Origin: JAJRRS01 sp965230275
GTDB taxonomy: Bacteria > Planctomycetota > Phycisphaerae > Phycisphaerales > Phycisphaeraceae
DNA: 64,000 bases
Reading direction: 5' to 3'
Assembly: GCA_965230275.1 (NCBI GenBank)
Contig: CBDDKO010000002.1
Location: 1-64,000, forward strand
In this document: one piece after another, positions 35,541-43,888 of the stretch
Layout: every line of letters starts with the position of its first letter
Numbering within the stretch: position 1 is the first letter of the stretch
Notes under the pieces: generated by a model
Databases searched by the model: none
The model's input: only the letters and a program-made list of their open reading frames with translations
What the model was told of the DNA's origin: nothing
Made by a program: the position numbers and the translations under genes

Positions 35541-37442
35541 ATGCCAGAGGGCTGTGACTACAACGTGATCGTGATCGGCGGCGGGCACGCGGGCGCGGAA
35601 GCGGCCTGGGCGGCGGCGAATAGGCTGCGCCCCCGGAACCTCGAAACAGGCGGGCGTGAGGGTAACGTGGCCCTGATCACGATGGACCCTGAGAAGATCG
35701 GGGCGATGAGCTGTAACCCGGCGATCGGGGGCTTAGCCAAGGGGCAGATCGTCCGTGAGATCGACGCGATGGGCGGGCTGATGGGCCTCGCCGCCGATGC
35801 GACCGGCATCCAGTTCCGCATCCTTAATGCCAGCAAGGGCCCGGCCGTGCATGGCCCGCGCTGCCAGAGCGACAAGTACGCATACGCGCTGGAAGTCCAG
35901 CGCCTCTTGAAGACACGGCCCAATCTAACGATCCTTACAGGCGCAGTGGATGACCTGATCGTCGAAGACGGCAAGTGCGTCGGCGCTATCTATAACGATC
36001 AATCCCAATCCCCAAATCCCAATCCCCAATCCCTCCGCGCAAACGCCGTCATCCTCACCACCGGCACGTTCATGCGCGGCCTGATGCACACGGGCGATGC
36101 ACAAACGCCGGGTGGTCGCGTCGGTGAAGGGCCCGCTGTCGGGATCAGCGCGACGCTCTCCCGGCTCGGCTTCGAGCTCGGCCGACTCAAGACCGGCACG
36201 CCCCCGCGCCTCGCCGCCGAGTCAATCGACTTTGATGTGCTTGAATTGCAGCCGGGCGATGATCAGCCGATCCCGTTCAGCGAGATGACGCCCGATGGCC
36301 GCTTCCCCGTGCTTGAACAGCGGCCGTGCTGGATCACACATACCACGCAGGCGGCTCATGAATTGATCCGCGACAACCTCGACCGAGCGCCGCTCTACAA
36401 CGGCCAGATCGCCCAGGGCAGCACCGGGCCGCGTTACTGCCCGTCGATCGAGGACAAGGTTGTGCGCTTTGAGGATCGTGCTTCACATCATGTGTTTCTC
36501 GAGCCCGAGTCGCTTGAGACCAACGAGATTTATTGCAACGGGATCAGCACGTCGCTACCGAGCGATGTGCAGGACTACATCGTACACCAGATGCCGGGGT
36601 GTGAGAACGCCAAAATCCTGCGCTACGGTTACGCGGTTGAATACGACATGGTCTGGCCGCACCAGATCGACGCGACCTGCATGACCAAGCAGGTGCCCGG
36701 GCTCTTCCTCGCCGGGCAGATCAACGGCACGAGCGGCTACGAAGAAGCGGCGGGGCAGGGCCTGATCGCGGCGATCAATGCGGTGCAGTATGCCGGGGGC
36801 CGGGGCGACGAGATGCTGCGGCTGCGTCGTGACCAGGCGTACATCGGTGTGATGATGGATGACCTGGTGACCAAGACGCCGCGTGAGCCGTACCGGATGT
36901 TCACCAGCCGTGCGGAGTACCGGCTGCTGCTGCGTGCGGACAACGCCGATACGCGCCTGACGCCGTTATCCCGTGAATTGGGATTGATCGACGACGAACG
37001 CTGGACGTACTACCAAGCCAAGCGCGAGGCGCATGCCGCCTTGAGTGAATACATCGAAGCCAAGCGCGTTGACGGCATGCCGATGTCGCGCTGGATCGCC
37101 CGCCAGGAAGTGAACACGGACGACCTGCTAGCCAACCTCAACGGCGACCCGCTGCCCGCGCTGGCGCGCGACAGGCGTGTGTTGGGCGGGTATCTGTCCG
37201 AGCTGCGTTACGCCGGCTATATCCAGCGTCAGCAGAAGCAGATCGACCGGCTCACCAGCCAGGAATCGTCACCGCTGCCCGCGGACCTCGACTACACCGA
37301 CCTGCCCGGCCTGCGCACCGAGGCGGCGCTGACGCTGAACCGCTTCCGGCCCGCGACCTTCGGCCAGGCCGCACGCCTCGCCGGCGTGAACCCCGCCGAC
37401 CTGATGGTCGTCAGCGTGGCGATGAATAACAGGGGGCTGTGA
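35541..37442 (+). CDS. mnmG: tRNA uridine 5-carboxymethylaminomethyl modification enzyme MnmG
   Basis: A 633-residue FAD enzyme that, with MnmE, modifies wobble uridine 34 of certain tRNAs. Signatures: the FAD-binding VIVIGGGHAGAEAAWAA, MSCNPAIGGLAKGQIVREID, KTGTPPRL, CPSIEDKVVRF and QINGTSGYEEAAGQG. At about residues 153-167 a Gln-Ser-Pro-Asn rich loop replaces a short conserved turn; it is encoded by a CCCAATCC-type satellite (36000-36033) that also occurs between genes. The start at 35541 has no ribosome site, and a TATAAT box lies at 35526-35531, so translation may be leaderless. mnmE is not in the window. Confidence 0.96.
   Translation: MPEGCDYNVIVIGGGHAGAEAAWAAANRLRPRNLETGGREGNVALITMDPEKIGAMSCNPAIGGLAKGQIVREIDAMGGLMGLAADATGIQFRILNASKGPAVHGPRCQSDKYAYALEVQRLLKTRPNLTILTGAVDDLIVEDGKCVGAIYNDQSQSPNPNPQSLRANAVILTTGTFMRGLMHTGDAQTPGGRVGEGPAVGISATLSRLGFELGRLKTGTPPRLAAESIDFDVLELQPGDDQPIPFSEMTPDGRFPVLEQRPCWITHTTQAAHELIRDNLDRAPLYNGQIAQGSTGPRYCPSIEDKVVRFEDRASHHVFLEPESLETNEIYCNGISTSLPSDVQDYIVHQMPGCENAKILRYGYAVEYDMVWPHQIDATCMTKQVPGLFLAGQINGTSGYEEAAGQGLIAAINAVQYAGGRGDEMLRLRRDQAYIGVMMDDLVTKTPREPYRMFTSRAEYRLLLRADNADTRLTPLSRELGLIDDERWTYYQAKREAHAALSEYIEAKRVDGMPMSRWIARQEVNTDDLLANLNGDPLPALARDRRVLGGYLSELRYAGYIQRQQKQIDRLTSQESSPLPADLDYTDLPGLRTEAALTLNRFRPATFGQAARLAGVNPADLMVVSVAMNNRGL
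36000..36033 (+). repeat. CAATCCC satellite inside mnmG
   Basis: Repeats of (C)CAATCCC(C)A, in frame within mnmG, encoding the loop QSQSPNPNPQS. Related C/A-rich or G/T-rich satellites are at 5929-5957, 39751-39785 and 39873-39900. Confidence 0.8.
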
Positions 37443-38161
37443 TGTTTGGGCGTTCCGGGAATGACGGCAAGCTGAAGATCAAGATCCGCACCGTCAAGGC
37501 GCTGAAGAAGTACTGCAACGAGCCGAAGTGCCTGCGATGTGGGTATGACGTGCGTGGGCAGTACATGGCTGGGCTGGTCCACTGCTCTGAATGTGGTCAG
37601 GGTTGTTCACACGAAGACCTTGCGGAGAAGATCGCGAACCAGCGTGCAAGCAGGATGCCTGTTGTGACCGAAGTCCGATCGGGCGTGATGTTGGCACTTG
37701 CTTACCCGCTGTTCGCACTCATCGCGACAGGTCTGTTTGTCCAACTGTTACATCTGGTCGGGCTTCACCCCGGTGGAATGACCGGAGCTATCATCCTCGT
37801 GCTGCATGGCCTGGTTTATCTGGCGCTACTTCTATACAGCGGTTACAAAGCCTATCGTGTCGCTGGCAGCTGGCGCGGGGTACTGTATTGGTGCCTGTCG
37901 TTTCTTTATGCCTTCTTATTCTTGCTGGGTATCCAACCGATTGCAGGCTGGGTAATACTCCTCATTGTGACTGTGGTGGCCAACTTCTTGGAAGACAGCC
38001 GTGAATTATTTGAAATATATACCCAATGGTGGTTGTATGCATCGTTGCCGGCAGGTGCGCTAGTGCTATTTGTCAATGAGTATTGGCACAGGCGCATCCT
38101 TGTGAAGCCCTGCCGTCGGCGTTGCCGGGAATTGGTGGTAAAGTGGTTGAAAGTGTACTGA
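37442..38161 (+). CDS. Zinc-ribbon membrane protein, planctomycete type
   Basis: A 239-residue protein whose ATG overlaps the mnmG stop (TGATG). The N-terminus holds a zinc ribbon: CLRCGYDVRGQ and, 18 residues on, CSECGQGCS. This CxxCGYxLxG...CxECG form is common in planctomycetes. Four or so membrane helices follow (LALAYPLFALIATGLFVQLL, GAIILVLHGLVYLALLLY, VLYWCLSFLYAFLFLLGI, VILLIVTVVANFL) and a basic C-terminus. Function unknown; translational coupling to mnmG suggests co-expression but not a shared pathway. Codons are less GC-biased than in mnmG. Confidence 0.82.
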   Translation: MFGRSGNDGKLKIKIRTVKALKKYCNEPKCLRCGYDVRGQYMAGLVHCSECGQGCSHEDLAEKIANQRASRMPVVTEVRSGVMLALAYPLFALIATGLFVQLLHLVGLHPGGMTGAIILVLHGLVYLALLLYSGYKAYRVAGSWRGVLYWCLSFLYAFLFLLGIQPIAGWVILLIVTVVANFLEDSRELFEIYTQWWLYASLPAGALVLFVNEYWHRRILVKPCRRRCRELVVKWLKVY

Positions 38162-38228
38162 GCGTAAGTAGCTGACCAGTAAGTAATCGCAGTTTGCCTC
38201 CGCCTTCGGATTGGGTTTACATATACCT

Positions 38229-39746
38229 ATGTCCAACAACCACCCAGCATCCGATTGCCTGATCCTCATCTTCGGCGCCTCCGGCGACCTGACCAAGCGC
38301 AAGCTGATCCCGGCGCTGTACCACCTCTGGGATACCGGCCAGGCCCCGGAGAACTTCGCCATCCTGGGCATCGCGAGGTCCAAGTTCACCGACGACGAGT
38401 TCCGCGACGCGATGCACGCGTTCTCGCCTAAGAGCTACCCGGACGAGGCGAAGTGGCGCGAATTTGCAAAGAAGATCCACTACCACCCGGCCGACTCGAC
38501 GAAGCGAGAGGACTGGTCGGGCATCCGCTCACGGGTCGGGACGCTGGCGGAGGACCACAAAACCGGGCGGAACCTGCTGTTCTACCTGTCGATGGCGCCG
38601 CAGTTCTTCGAGCCGATCATCAAGCACATCGGCGCCAGCGACCTGGTGACCGAGGGCCGGCTCTTCTGCAGCCTCGGGGACACCAAACCCTGGCAGCGGA
38701 TCGTGGTCGAGAAGCCCTTCGGAGCAGACCCCGCGTCGGCGGTGCACCTGAACAACGTCGTGGCGGAGGTCTTCGACGAAGGTTCGACGTACCGGATCGA
38801 CCACTACCTCGGCAAGGAACTGGTGCAGAACATGATGGTGCTGCGGTTTGCCAACAGCTTGTTCGAGCCGCTGTGGAACCGGCAGTACGTGGACCACGTC
38901 CAGATCACCGCGAGCGAAACGGTCGGCGTCGAGGGGCGAGGCAGCTACTACGACAGCGCTAACGGGGGGGCGATGCGCGACATGGTGCAGAGCCACCTGC
39001 TGCAGGTGTTGTCGGTGGTGGCGATGGAGCCACCGGTGTCGATGAACGCCGAGGATATTCGGACGGAGAAGATCAAGGTCTTCAAGGCGCTGCGCGTCCC
39101 CGGCGAGGCGGACGTGCCCAACATCGCGGTCCGCGGGCAGTATGGCTCGGGGTCGGTCAACGGCGAAACGATCGACGGGTACCGCGAGAACGAGGGCGTC
39201 GCGCCCGACAGCCAGACGGATACCTACTCGGCGATGTTGTTCAACGTGGATACCTGGAGGTGGGGCGGCGTGCCGTTCTACCTGCGTTCGGGCAAGGCAA
39301 TGGCGAAGAAGATGACGGAGATCGTTATCTACTTCAAGCCCACACCGCACTGCCTGTTCCGCGAAGAGGCGAAGAAGTACAAACAGAACCAGATTGTGAT
39401 CGGCATCCACCCGAACGAGGGGGTGCGCATCCGGTTCGAGGGCAAGGTCCCGGGGCTTGGGATGAAGATCAAAGACGTGGTGATGGACTTTAACTACGTC
39501 GAGCAGTGGAAGGTCCATCCGCCGGACGGCTACGCGACTTTACTGCACGACACGATGCGCGGCGACCAGACGCTATTCAAGCACCGCGACGAGATCGAGA
39601 GCGCCTGGAACGCGGTCCAGCCCGTGCTGGATTACTGGCAGGCGAACCCGCAGGAGGACCTGCCGAACTACAACGCCGGCACCTGGGGCCCCAGCGCCGC
39701 GGACGTGATGATGGCGCGCGACGGGCGGTATTGGCATAATGATTAG
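38229..39746 (+). CDS. zwf: Glucose-6-phosphate 1-dehydrogenase
   Basis: A 505-residue enzyme that oxidises glucose 6-phosphate to 6-phosphogluconolactone with NADP+, the first step of the oxidative pentose phosphate pathway. Signatures: cofactor motif LIFGASGDLTKRKLIPALY and the active-site stretch YRIDHYLGKELVQNMMVLRF. Length is normal. The start at 38229 (MSNNHPASD) is preferred to a TTG at 38211; no ribosome site is evident. pgl follows after a 175-base gap that holds two satellites. Confidence 0.97.
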   Translation: MSNNHPASDCLILIFGASGDLTKRKLIPALYHLWDTGQAPENFAILGIARSKFTDDEFRDAMHAFSPKSYPDEAKWREFAKKIHYHPADSTKREDWSGIRSRVGTLAEDHKTGRNLLFYLSMAPQFFEPIIKHIGASDLVTEGRLFCSLGDTKPWQRIVVEKPFGADPASAVHLNNVVAEVFDEGSTYRIDHYLGKELVQNMMVLRFANSLFEPLWNRQYVDHVQITASETVGVEGRGSYYDSANGGAMRDMVQSHLLQVLSVVAMEPPVSMNAEDIRTEKIKVFKALRVPGEADVPNIAVRGQYGSGSVNGETIDGYRENEGVAPDSQTDTYSAMLFNVDTWRWGGVPFYLRSGKAMAKKMTEIVIYFKPTPHCLFREEAKKYKQNQIVIGIHPNEGVRIRFEGKVPGLGMKIKDVVMDFNYVEQWKVHPPDGYATLLHDTMRGDQTLFKHRDEIESAWNAVQPVLDYWQANPQEDLPNYNAGTWGPSAADVMMARDGRYWHND

Positions 39747-39750
39747 AGCA

Positions 39751-39785
39751 AGGGTTTAGGGTTTGGGGATTAGGGATTGGGGTAT
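39751..39785. repeat. G-rich satellite after zwf
   Basis: AGGGTTTAGGGTTTGGGG followed by ATTAGGGATTGGGG: short units with G runs spaced 3-4 bases, able to form a G-quadruplex on the plus strand. Confidence 0.65.
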
Positions 39786-39872
39786 AGAAGGCGGGGGTTA
39801 ACTCTTGTGGGTAATGGTCAGTCATACCATCGCGCTGGGTTGAACGCGCTGGCCAGATTCACCTAAATAAGA

Positions 39873-39900
39873 ACCCCCAACCCCCAACCCCCAACCCCCA
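39873..39900. repeat. CCCCCAA satellite before pgl
   Basis: Four units of CCCCCAA end 22 bases before the pgl start codon. The G-rich complement and the G-rich satellite at 39751-39785 lie on opposite strands, so the transcript could pair between them. Confidence 0.7.
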
Positions 39901-39921
39901 GATTAAGAGCGGAGCGAGCTG

Positions 39922-40743
39922 TTGACATACGAACTGAATGATCCGTCGGCCGAGTACGATCTGGGCTTGCCGGGTGACCTGCATGTGGCGAACGATGCCG
40001 ATCAGCTATACGACGATCTGGCGATGGTGTTCGTTTCGCTTGCCGTCGAAGCCGTGGAGCAGCGGGGGGTCTTTCATATCGCGCTATCCGGCGGGACGAC
40101 GCCCTGGCCGTTCTATCAGAGGCTGGTACTCGATCCGCGCTTCCGTGGGGTACCGTGGGAGCAGACGCACATCTGGATCGTGGATGAGCGCCGCGTGCCG
40201 GACGACGACGAGCGGAACAACTTCAAGAGCCTGCGCGGATCGTTGCTTGAGGACATCCCGACGCCTGCGAACCAGGTGCACCCGATGATGGTGATGCACG
40301 AGGGGGCGGACGCTTTGTACGAAGCTGAGATGCGCGATGCGTTTTCGATGTTGGAGGGGGAACCGGGGGATGCGGAGGAATCAAGGAATCCGGGGGTGCC
40401 GTGCCTGGACTTTGTGCTTCTGGGGATGGGGGCGGATTGCCATACCGCGAGCCTGTTCCCGAACTCGGATGCGATCCACGTGGAGGATAAGTTGATCGTG
40501 GTGAATGAGGGGCCGAGCGTGACACCGCCGGATCGGGTGACGATGACGTACCCGTTGCTGAATGCGGCGCGGTTGCTGGCTGTGCTGTGTGTCGGGGCGA
40601 AGAAGACCGAGGCATTGAAGCGCGTAGCGGATCAGATGAAGACGGGGGCGGACAAGGTGAACGTGCCGATCACGGGGATCCAGCCGATCGACGGCTCGCT
40701 GGTGTGGTATTTGGATCGGGAAGCGGCGGTGGGGGAAGGTTGA
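39922..40743 (+). CDS. pgl: 6-phosphogluconolactonase (SOL/DevB type)
   Basis: A 273-residue enzyme hydrolysing 6-phosphogluconolactone, the step after Zwf. Signatures: FHIALSGGTTPWPFYQRL, WIVDERRVPDDDERNNFKSL, and FVLLGMGADCHTASLFPNSD, which holds the catalytic-site GMGxDGHTASLFP pattern with Asp-Cys-His in place of Asp-Gly-His. The TTG start at 39922 has GGAG about 8 bases upstream. It lies downstream of zwf on the same strand, and its stop is immediately followed by an AT-rich repeat element. Confidence 0.94.
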   Translation: MTYELNDPSAEYDLGLPGDLHVANDADQLYDDLAMVFVSLAVEAVEQRGVFHIALSGGTTPWPFYQRLVLDPRFRGVPWEQTHIWIVDERRVPDDDERNNFKSLRGSLLEDIPTPANQVHPMMVMHEGADALYEAEMRDAFSMLEGEPGDAEESRNPGVPCLDFVLLGMGADCHTASLFPNSDAIHVEDKLIVVNEGPSVTPPDRVTMTYPLLNAARLLAVLCVGAKKTEALKRVADQMKTGADKVNVPITGIQPIDGSLVWYLDREAAVGEG

Positions 40744-40866
40744 TTTATGATTTGAGATTTAGGATTTATGATTGCGCAAGCGAGTCCGTGTATCAAACCC
40801 ACATCTCGTAGGTCCAGGGCAAAGTAAATCATAAATCATAAATCATCAATCACAAATTATAAATCC
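40741..40866. repeat. Inverted GATTTATGATTT satellite element, copy B
   Basis: The left arm of GATTTATGATTTGAGATTTA-like units (40741-40772), a core with GCGCAAGCG, and a right arm of AAATCATAAATC units (40827-40866). It matches the element at 9572-9688 in plan and core. It fills the whole space between pgl and the convergent acyltransferase gene and reaches that gene's stop codon. Confidence 0.7.
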
Positions 40867-42107
40867 TCGTACATCTTCCCGCCGGGATGATCGTTGCTGT
40901 TGTTGAGATCATTGATCCCGTTTTGTACCGATGTCTCGCACGCTTCGGTCAGCTCGCGGATGGCTTGTTTGCTGCGTTTGCCCTCGGCGATGTAGGCATC
41001 CAGTGGGATCGGATCATTGAATCTGACCATCGCCCGCCTCATGGCGATCGGCTTGGGCATCGTGCTGTACATGTCTTCGGCGATCTTTTCGATCGTCTCG
41101 CTCACGCGGTCCAGCGTCGGCTTCTCGGCCACATAGTCCGGCAGGTAGCTGGCGATCCGGAAGGCGAGCATCGCCTGATCCGCCCAGGTGAGCGCCGCGG
41201 CGTGGTCGGCGACGCGCGATTCATCCGTACGTACCTCGTGGATCACACGCCGGGCCGCCCGGACACGGTCGATCAGCGAGTCGTTGGCTTTGGGCGTTAG
41301 GTCGAGCTTTGACTCAAGATCCTCCAGCACTGCGCCGGCGGAGAACGTGATCAACTCGGCCAGGTCGTCGGTGTCCGGCGGGGTGAGGCCGCGCTGCGTG
41401 AGGTTCCGCTTGATGGCGGCCTTGCCGATCCGAACGATCGTTTCGCGGACGAGCCCGTTCCCCGCTTCGCGTGAGCCGTCAACCTGCATCGTCTGCGCCA
41501 GATCGTCAAGCAGTTCGGTCAACTCTTCACGGCAGTCGGTCAGGTGTGTCAGCTTGATCGAGACCGGGACGGCCAGGACACGGATGTCGTGCTTGGCAAG
41601 CTCCTTGGCGGTGCGGATCGCGATAAACGCTGCGCCGTCGTTGAACGGCGTGACCTTGTCGTTCCGCAGGTAAACGTTGCCCTCGGGGAAGATGGTCAAG
41701 GCGTGGGCACCCCGCGAAAGCACGCCGGCGGCCTCTTTCATGGCCCGGCTGTCGCTGCCCTCACGGTCGACCGAAAACGCACCCATCTTCTGCATCACCC
41801 ACGCGTCGGCCCAGCCGCGCAGGAAGACGTCGTACGCCGCCATCATCTGGCTGCTCTGGCCGAGCTGATTCAGCGCCTCGATGAACACGGCCGCATCGGC
41901 GTGTGTCGAGTGGTTGGGCAGGAAGAGCACACGGTCGTTTGCTTGGCACTGCTGTCGGAACTCACCCTGGCCTGTGACTTCAACCCGGTCGACTCTTAGT
42001 GTCCGGGGCAGCCGACGGTACTTGTTCGCCAGACCGATCAGCCACGCGACGAATCCGTTACGCTTCGGCGGGAAGTATCGGTAGGGTTGATCGGAAAAGT
42101 CGAGCAT
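40857..42107 (-). CDS. PlsC-like 1-acylglycerol-3-phosphate acyltransferase domain protein
   Basis: A 416-residue protein with the acyltransferase motifs NHSTHADA (H66-x4-D71, catalytic) and TIFPEGNVYLRND (FPEG, phosphate binding). PlsC proteins are usually 240-280 residues; here a 150-residue helical C-terminal region follows (from about residue 250, SAGAVLEDLESKLDLTPKAN onward). No strong membrane helix. It probably acylates a lysophospholipid or related lipid at the membrane face. The C-terminus reads into an intergenic satellite, so the last codons may not be ancestral. Confidence 0.88.
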   Translation of the reverse strand: MLDFSDQPYRYFPPKRNGFVAWLIGLANKYRRLPRTLRVDRVEVTGQGEFRQQCQANDRVLFLPNHSTHADAAVFIEALNQLGQSSQMMAAYDVFLRGWADAWVMQKMGAFSVDREGSDSRAMKEAAGVLSRGAHALTIFPEGNVYLRNDKVTPFNDGAAFIAIRTAKELAKHDIRVLAVPVSIKLTHLTDCREELTELLDDLAQTMQVDGSREAGNGLVRETIVRIGKAAIKRNLTQRGLTPPDTDDLAELITFSAGAVLEDLESKLDLTPKANDSLIDRVRAARRVIHEVRTDESRVADHAAALTWADQAMLAFRIASYLPDYVAEKPTLDRVSETIEKIAEDMYSTMPKPIAMRRAMVRFNDPIPLDAYIAEGKRSKQAIRELTEACETSVQNGINDLNNSNDHPGGKMYEDL

Positions 42108-42139
42108 GGCGAAGTGCCGACGTCGGGATGGTTGATCCG

Positions 42140-42376
42140 TTACCGCTTATTGTCCGGTCTTGCGACCAGCCAGACGATCAGGCCGATCGGCCAGGACAGC
42201 AGCGCGACCAGCAAGGCCACCAGGCAACCGGACTTGCCCCGCGCCTCCGCATCACTGAAGGCCCAGATAATGGTGGCGATGTAGACCGCAAACATCGCCA
42301 GGCCGAAGACCGCCACGATGAGCAAGAAGATGACGGCAAAAACGTCCCCGCCTCCACCCGAACTTTGTGCCAGCAT
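42140..42376 (-). CDS. Small membrane protein (two helices)
   Basis: A 78-residue protein with AAGGAG 8 bases before its ATG. Two membrane helices (VFAVIFLLIVAVFGLAMFAV and CLVALLVALLSWPIGLIVWL) are joined by a polar loop WAFSDAEARGKSG, the layout of PLDc_N-like or small inner-membrane proteins. Function unknown. It lies 32 bases upstream of the acyltransferase gene on the same strand and is probably co-transcribed with it. Confidence 0.82.
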   Translation of the reverse strand: MLAQSSGGGGDVFAVIFLLIVAVFGLAMFAVYIATIIWAFSDAEARGKSGCLVALLVALLSWPIGLIVWLVARPDNKR

Positions 42377-42488
42377 AGAGATTCTCCTTAAACTGATGCA
42401 GGGATATCATAACGGCTTATTGGTACATGATGCCACACAGCCCGTGGCCACGGTCTGACCCGGCGCGTCTCTACGATTGGAGGTTTCG

Positions 42489-43616
42489 ATGTTTCGATTG
42501 ATTCTGTGTGTCTTGGTGTCGATGGTGTTTGTCCTAGTGCCGACCGGGTGCGGGCCGACACCACTTGATAAAGCGATGCGTCGGCTGGACGATCGGCCTG
42601 AATGGAAGACGTTCGGCAAGATCGATGTGCCGCGTCACCCGGCGGAAAAACACCTGGCGGGGATGGTCATCGTGCTGGACCCCGGGCACGGCGGGGATGC
42701 TCATCTTAAGAACTACAAGCGGGGACCGACCGGCGTGCGCGAGGCCGAGATGAACTGGCGCGTGGCGAAGCTGCTCGAACGTCTGCTAGTGGATTGCGGT
42801 GTACATGTCACGCTGACGCGACACGGCGACGAGGAAGTGAGTCTGGCAGACCGCGCCAAGGTGGCGAACGAGGTCGTCCGGCCTGACGGCGGGAAGGGGG
42901 CGGACCTGTTTATCAGCCTGCACCACAACGCTTCTTCACGAGAGAGCGCGAACTTCTCCAGCGTCTGGTATCACGGCGAAGCCGACTGGTCGGAGCGGTC
43001 GCTGGATGTTTCGAAGTACATCGCGCATCACCTCGGCTCGCGGATGCGAACCAACATCGCGGTGACTTCGCCGCTATTGAGCGATCAGTTGATGTACGAG
43101 TCGGGCTTCGGTGTCCTCCAAGCATGCGAGGTGCCGGCCCTGCTGTGCGAGTCCTCCTTCTTTACCAACTATGAAGAGGAGCAGCGGCTGCGTGATGCGG
43201 ACTACAACCTGCGTGAGGCCTACGCGATCTACCTGGGCTTGTGTGAATACGCGTATGGGGGCATGCCGACACAGAGCTTGCCGGCGATCGAGAAGGAGGC
43301 GGATCGACTGCGTGTCACGACGGTGTTGGATGACGGGCTGGATAAGGGCTGGTGGGGGAGCGACCGCGACCGGTCGCTCAGTTCGACAATCAGCGTGACC
43401 CTCGACGGCCGGCGTATCCCCTCGTCGTACGATCCGGCGAAAAAAACGGTCGAGGCTGAGGTTTTGGTGGATGCTCTGTTAAAACGCAACAAGTGTGTGA
43501 TCAGTTTTCACCACGCCAACATGTTCAAACACCACAACTACCCCCAGCGCTACGAATTACGGATGCAGAATAATAAATGGCTTGCCAGCCCGATCGGGCC
43601 TCAGCGGGCAGAATAG
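42489..43616 (+). CDS. N-acetylmuramoyl-L-alanine amidase (Amidase_3)
   Basis: A 375-residue cell-wall hydrolase that cuts the amide bond between MurNAc and the stem peptide. GGAGG lies 5 bases before the ATG at 42489. The N-terminus is a signal with a possible lipoprotein cysteine (LVPTGCG, weak lipobox). Zinc ligands and catalytic residues fit the family: VLDPGHGGD, GVREAEMNW, FISLHHNASS and VPALLCESSFFTN. A 100-residue C-terminal domain follows. It acts in the periplasm, probably in cell division or wall turnover. Confidence 0.93.
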   Translation: MFRLILCVLVSMVFVLVPTGCGPTPLDKAMRRLDDRPEWKTFGKIDVPRHPAEKHLAGMVIVLDPGHGGDAHLKNYKRGPTGVREAEMNWRVAKLLERLLVDCGVHVTLTRHGDEEVSLADRAKVANEVVRPDGGKGADLFISLHHNASSRESANFSSVWYHGEADWSERSLDVSKYIAHHLGSRMRTNIAVTSPLLSDQLMYESGFGVLQACEVPALLCESSFFTNYEEEQRLRDADYNLREAYAIYLGLCEYAYGGMPTQSLPAIEKEADRLRVTTVLDDGLDKGWWGSDRDRSLSSTISVTLDGRRIPSSYDPAKKTVEAEVLVDALLKRNKCVISFHHANMFKHHNYPQRYELRMQNNKWLASPIGPQRAE

Positions 43617-43718
43617 GCCTACGCGGCGTGTTTAGAGCCCCGGGGGGCCATTTTTGTGGCTTCTGCGGCCAATGATAATAATTAATCGAGCGGAAGTGAT
43701 TATGAAATATAATTTTAC

Positions 43719-43747
43719 TTGCAATACCGTGCCATAGTGGTGATAAT
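43719..43747 (+). promoter_or_regulatory. Strong sigma-70 promoter of the regulator gene
   Basis: TTGCAA (43719-43724), exactly 17 bases, GATAAT (43742-43747). The surrounding 100 bases are AT-rich, unlike the rest of the window. Confidence 0.65.
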
Positions 43748-43888
43748 TATGGCTGAGCTGGCCGCAATTATGCATCATTCTTATCCGCCGCAGCCAGGAT
43801 GTCGGAAAATGATTCTACTCACGCGCGTCCTCAGGTTATCTTATACGTGCGAGCCAACAGTTTTCTCACGGCAGACCCAAGGATAATT

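Noticed and set aside
43799..43888. N-terminal 30-codon extension of the GntR/LacI regulator
   Set aside because: The ATG at 43799 has only CAGG directly adjacent; the ATG at 43889 has a well-spaced AAGGA and matches where GntR proteins begin.
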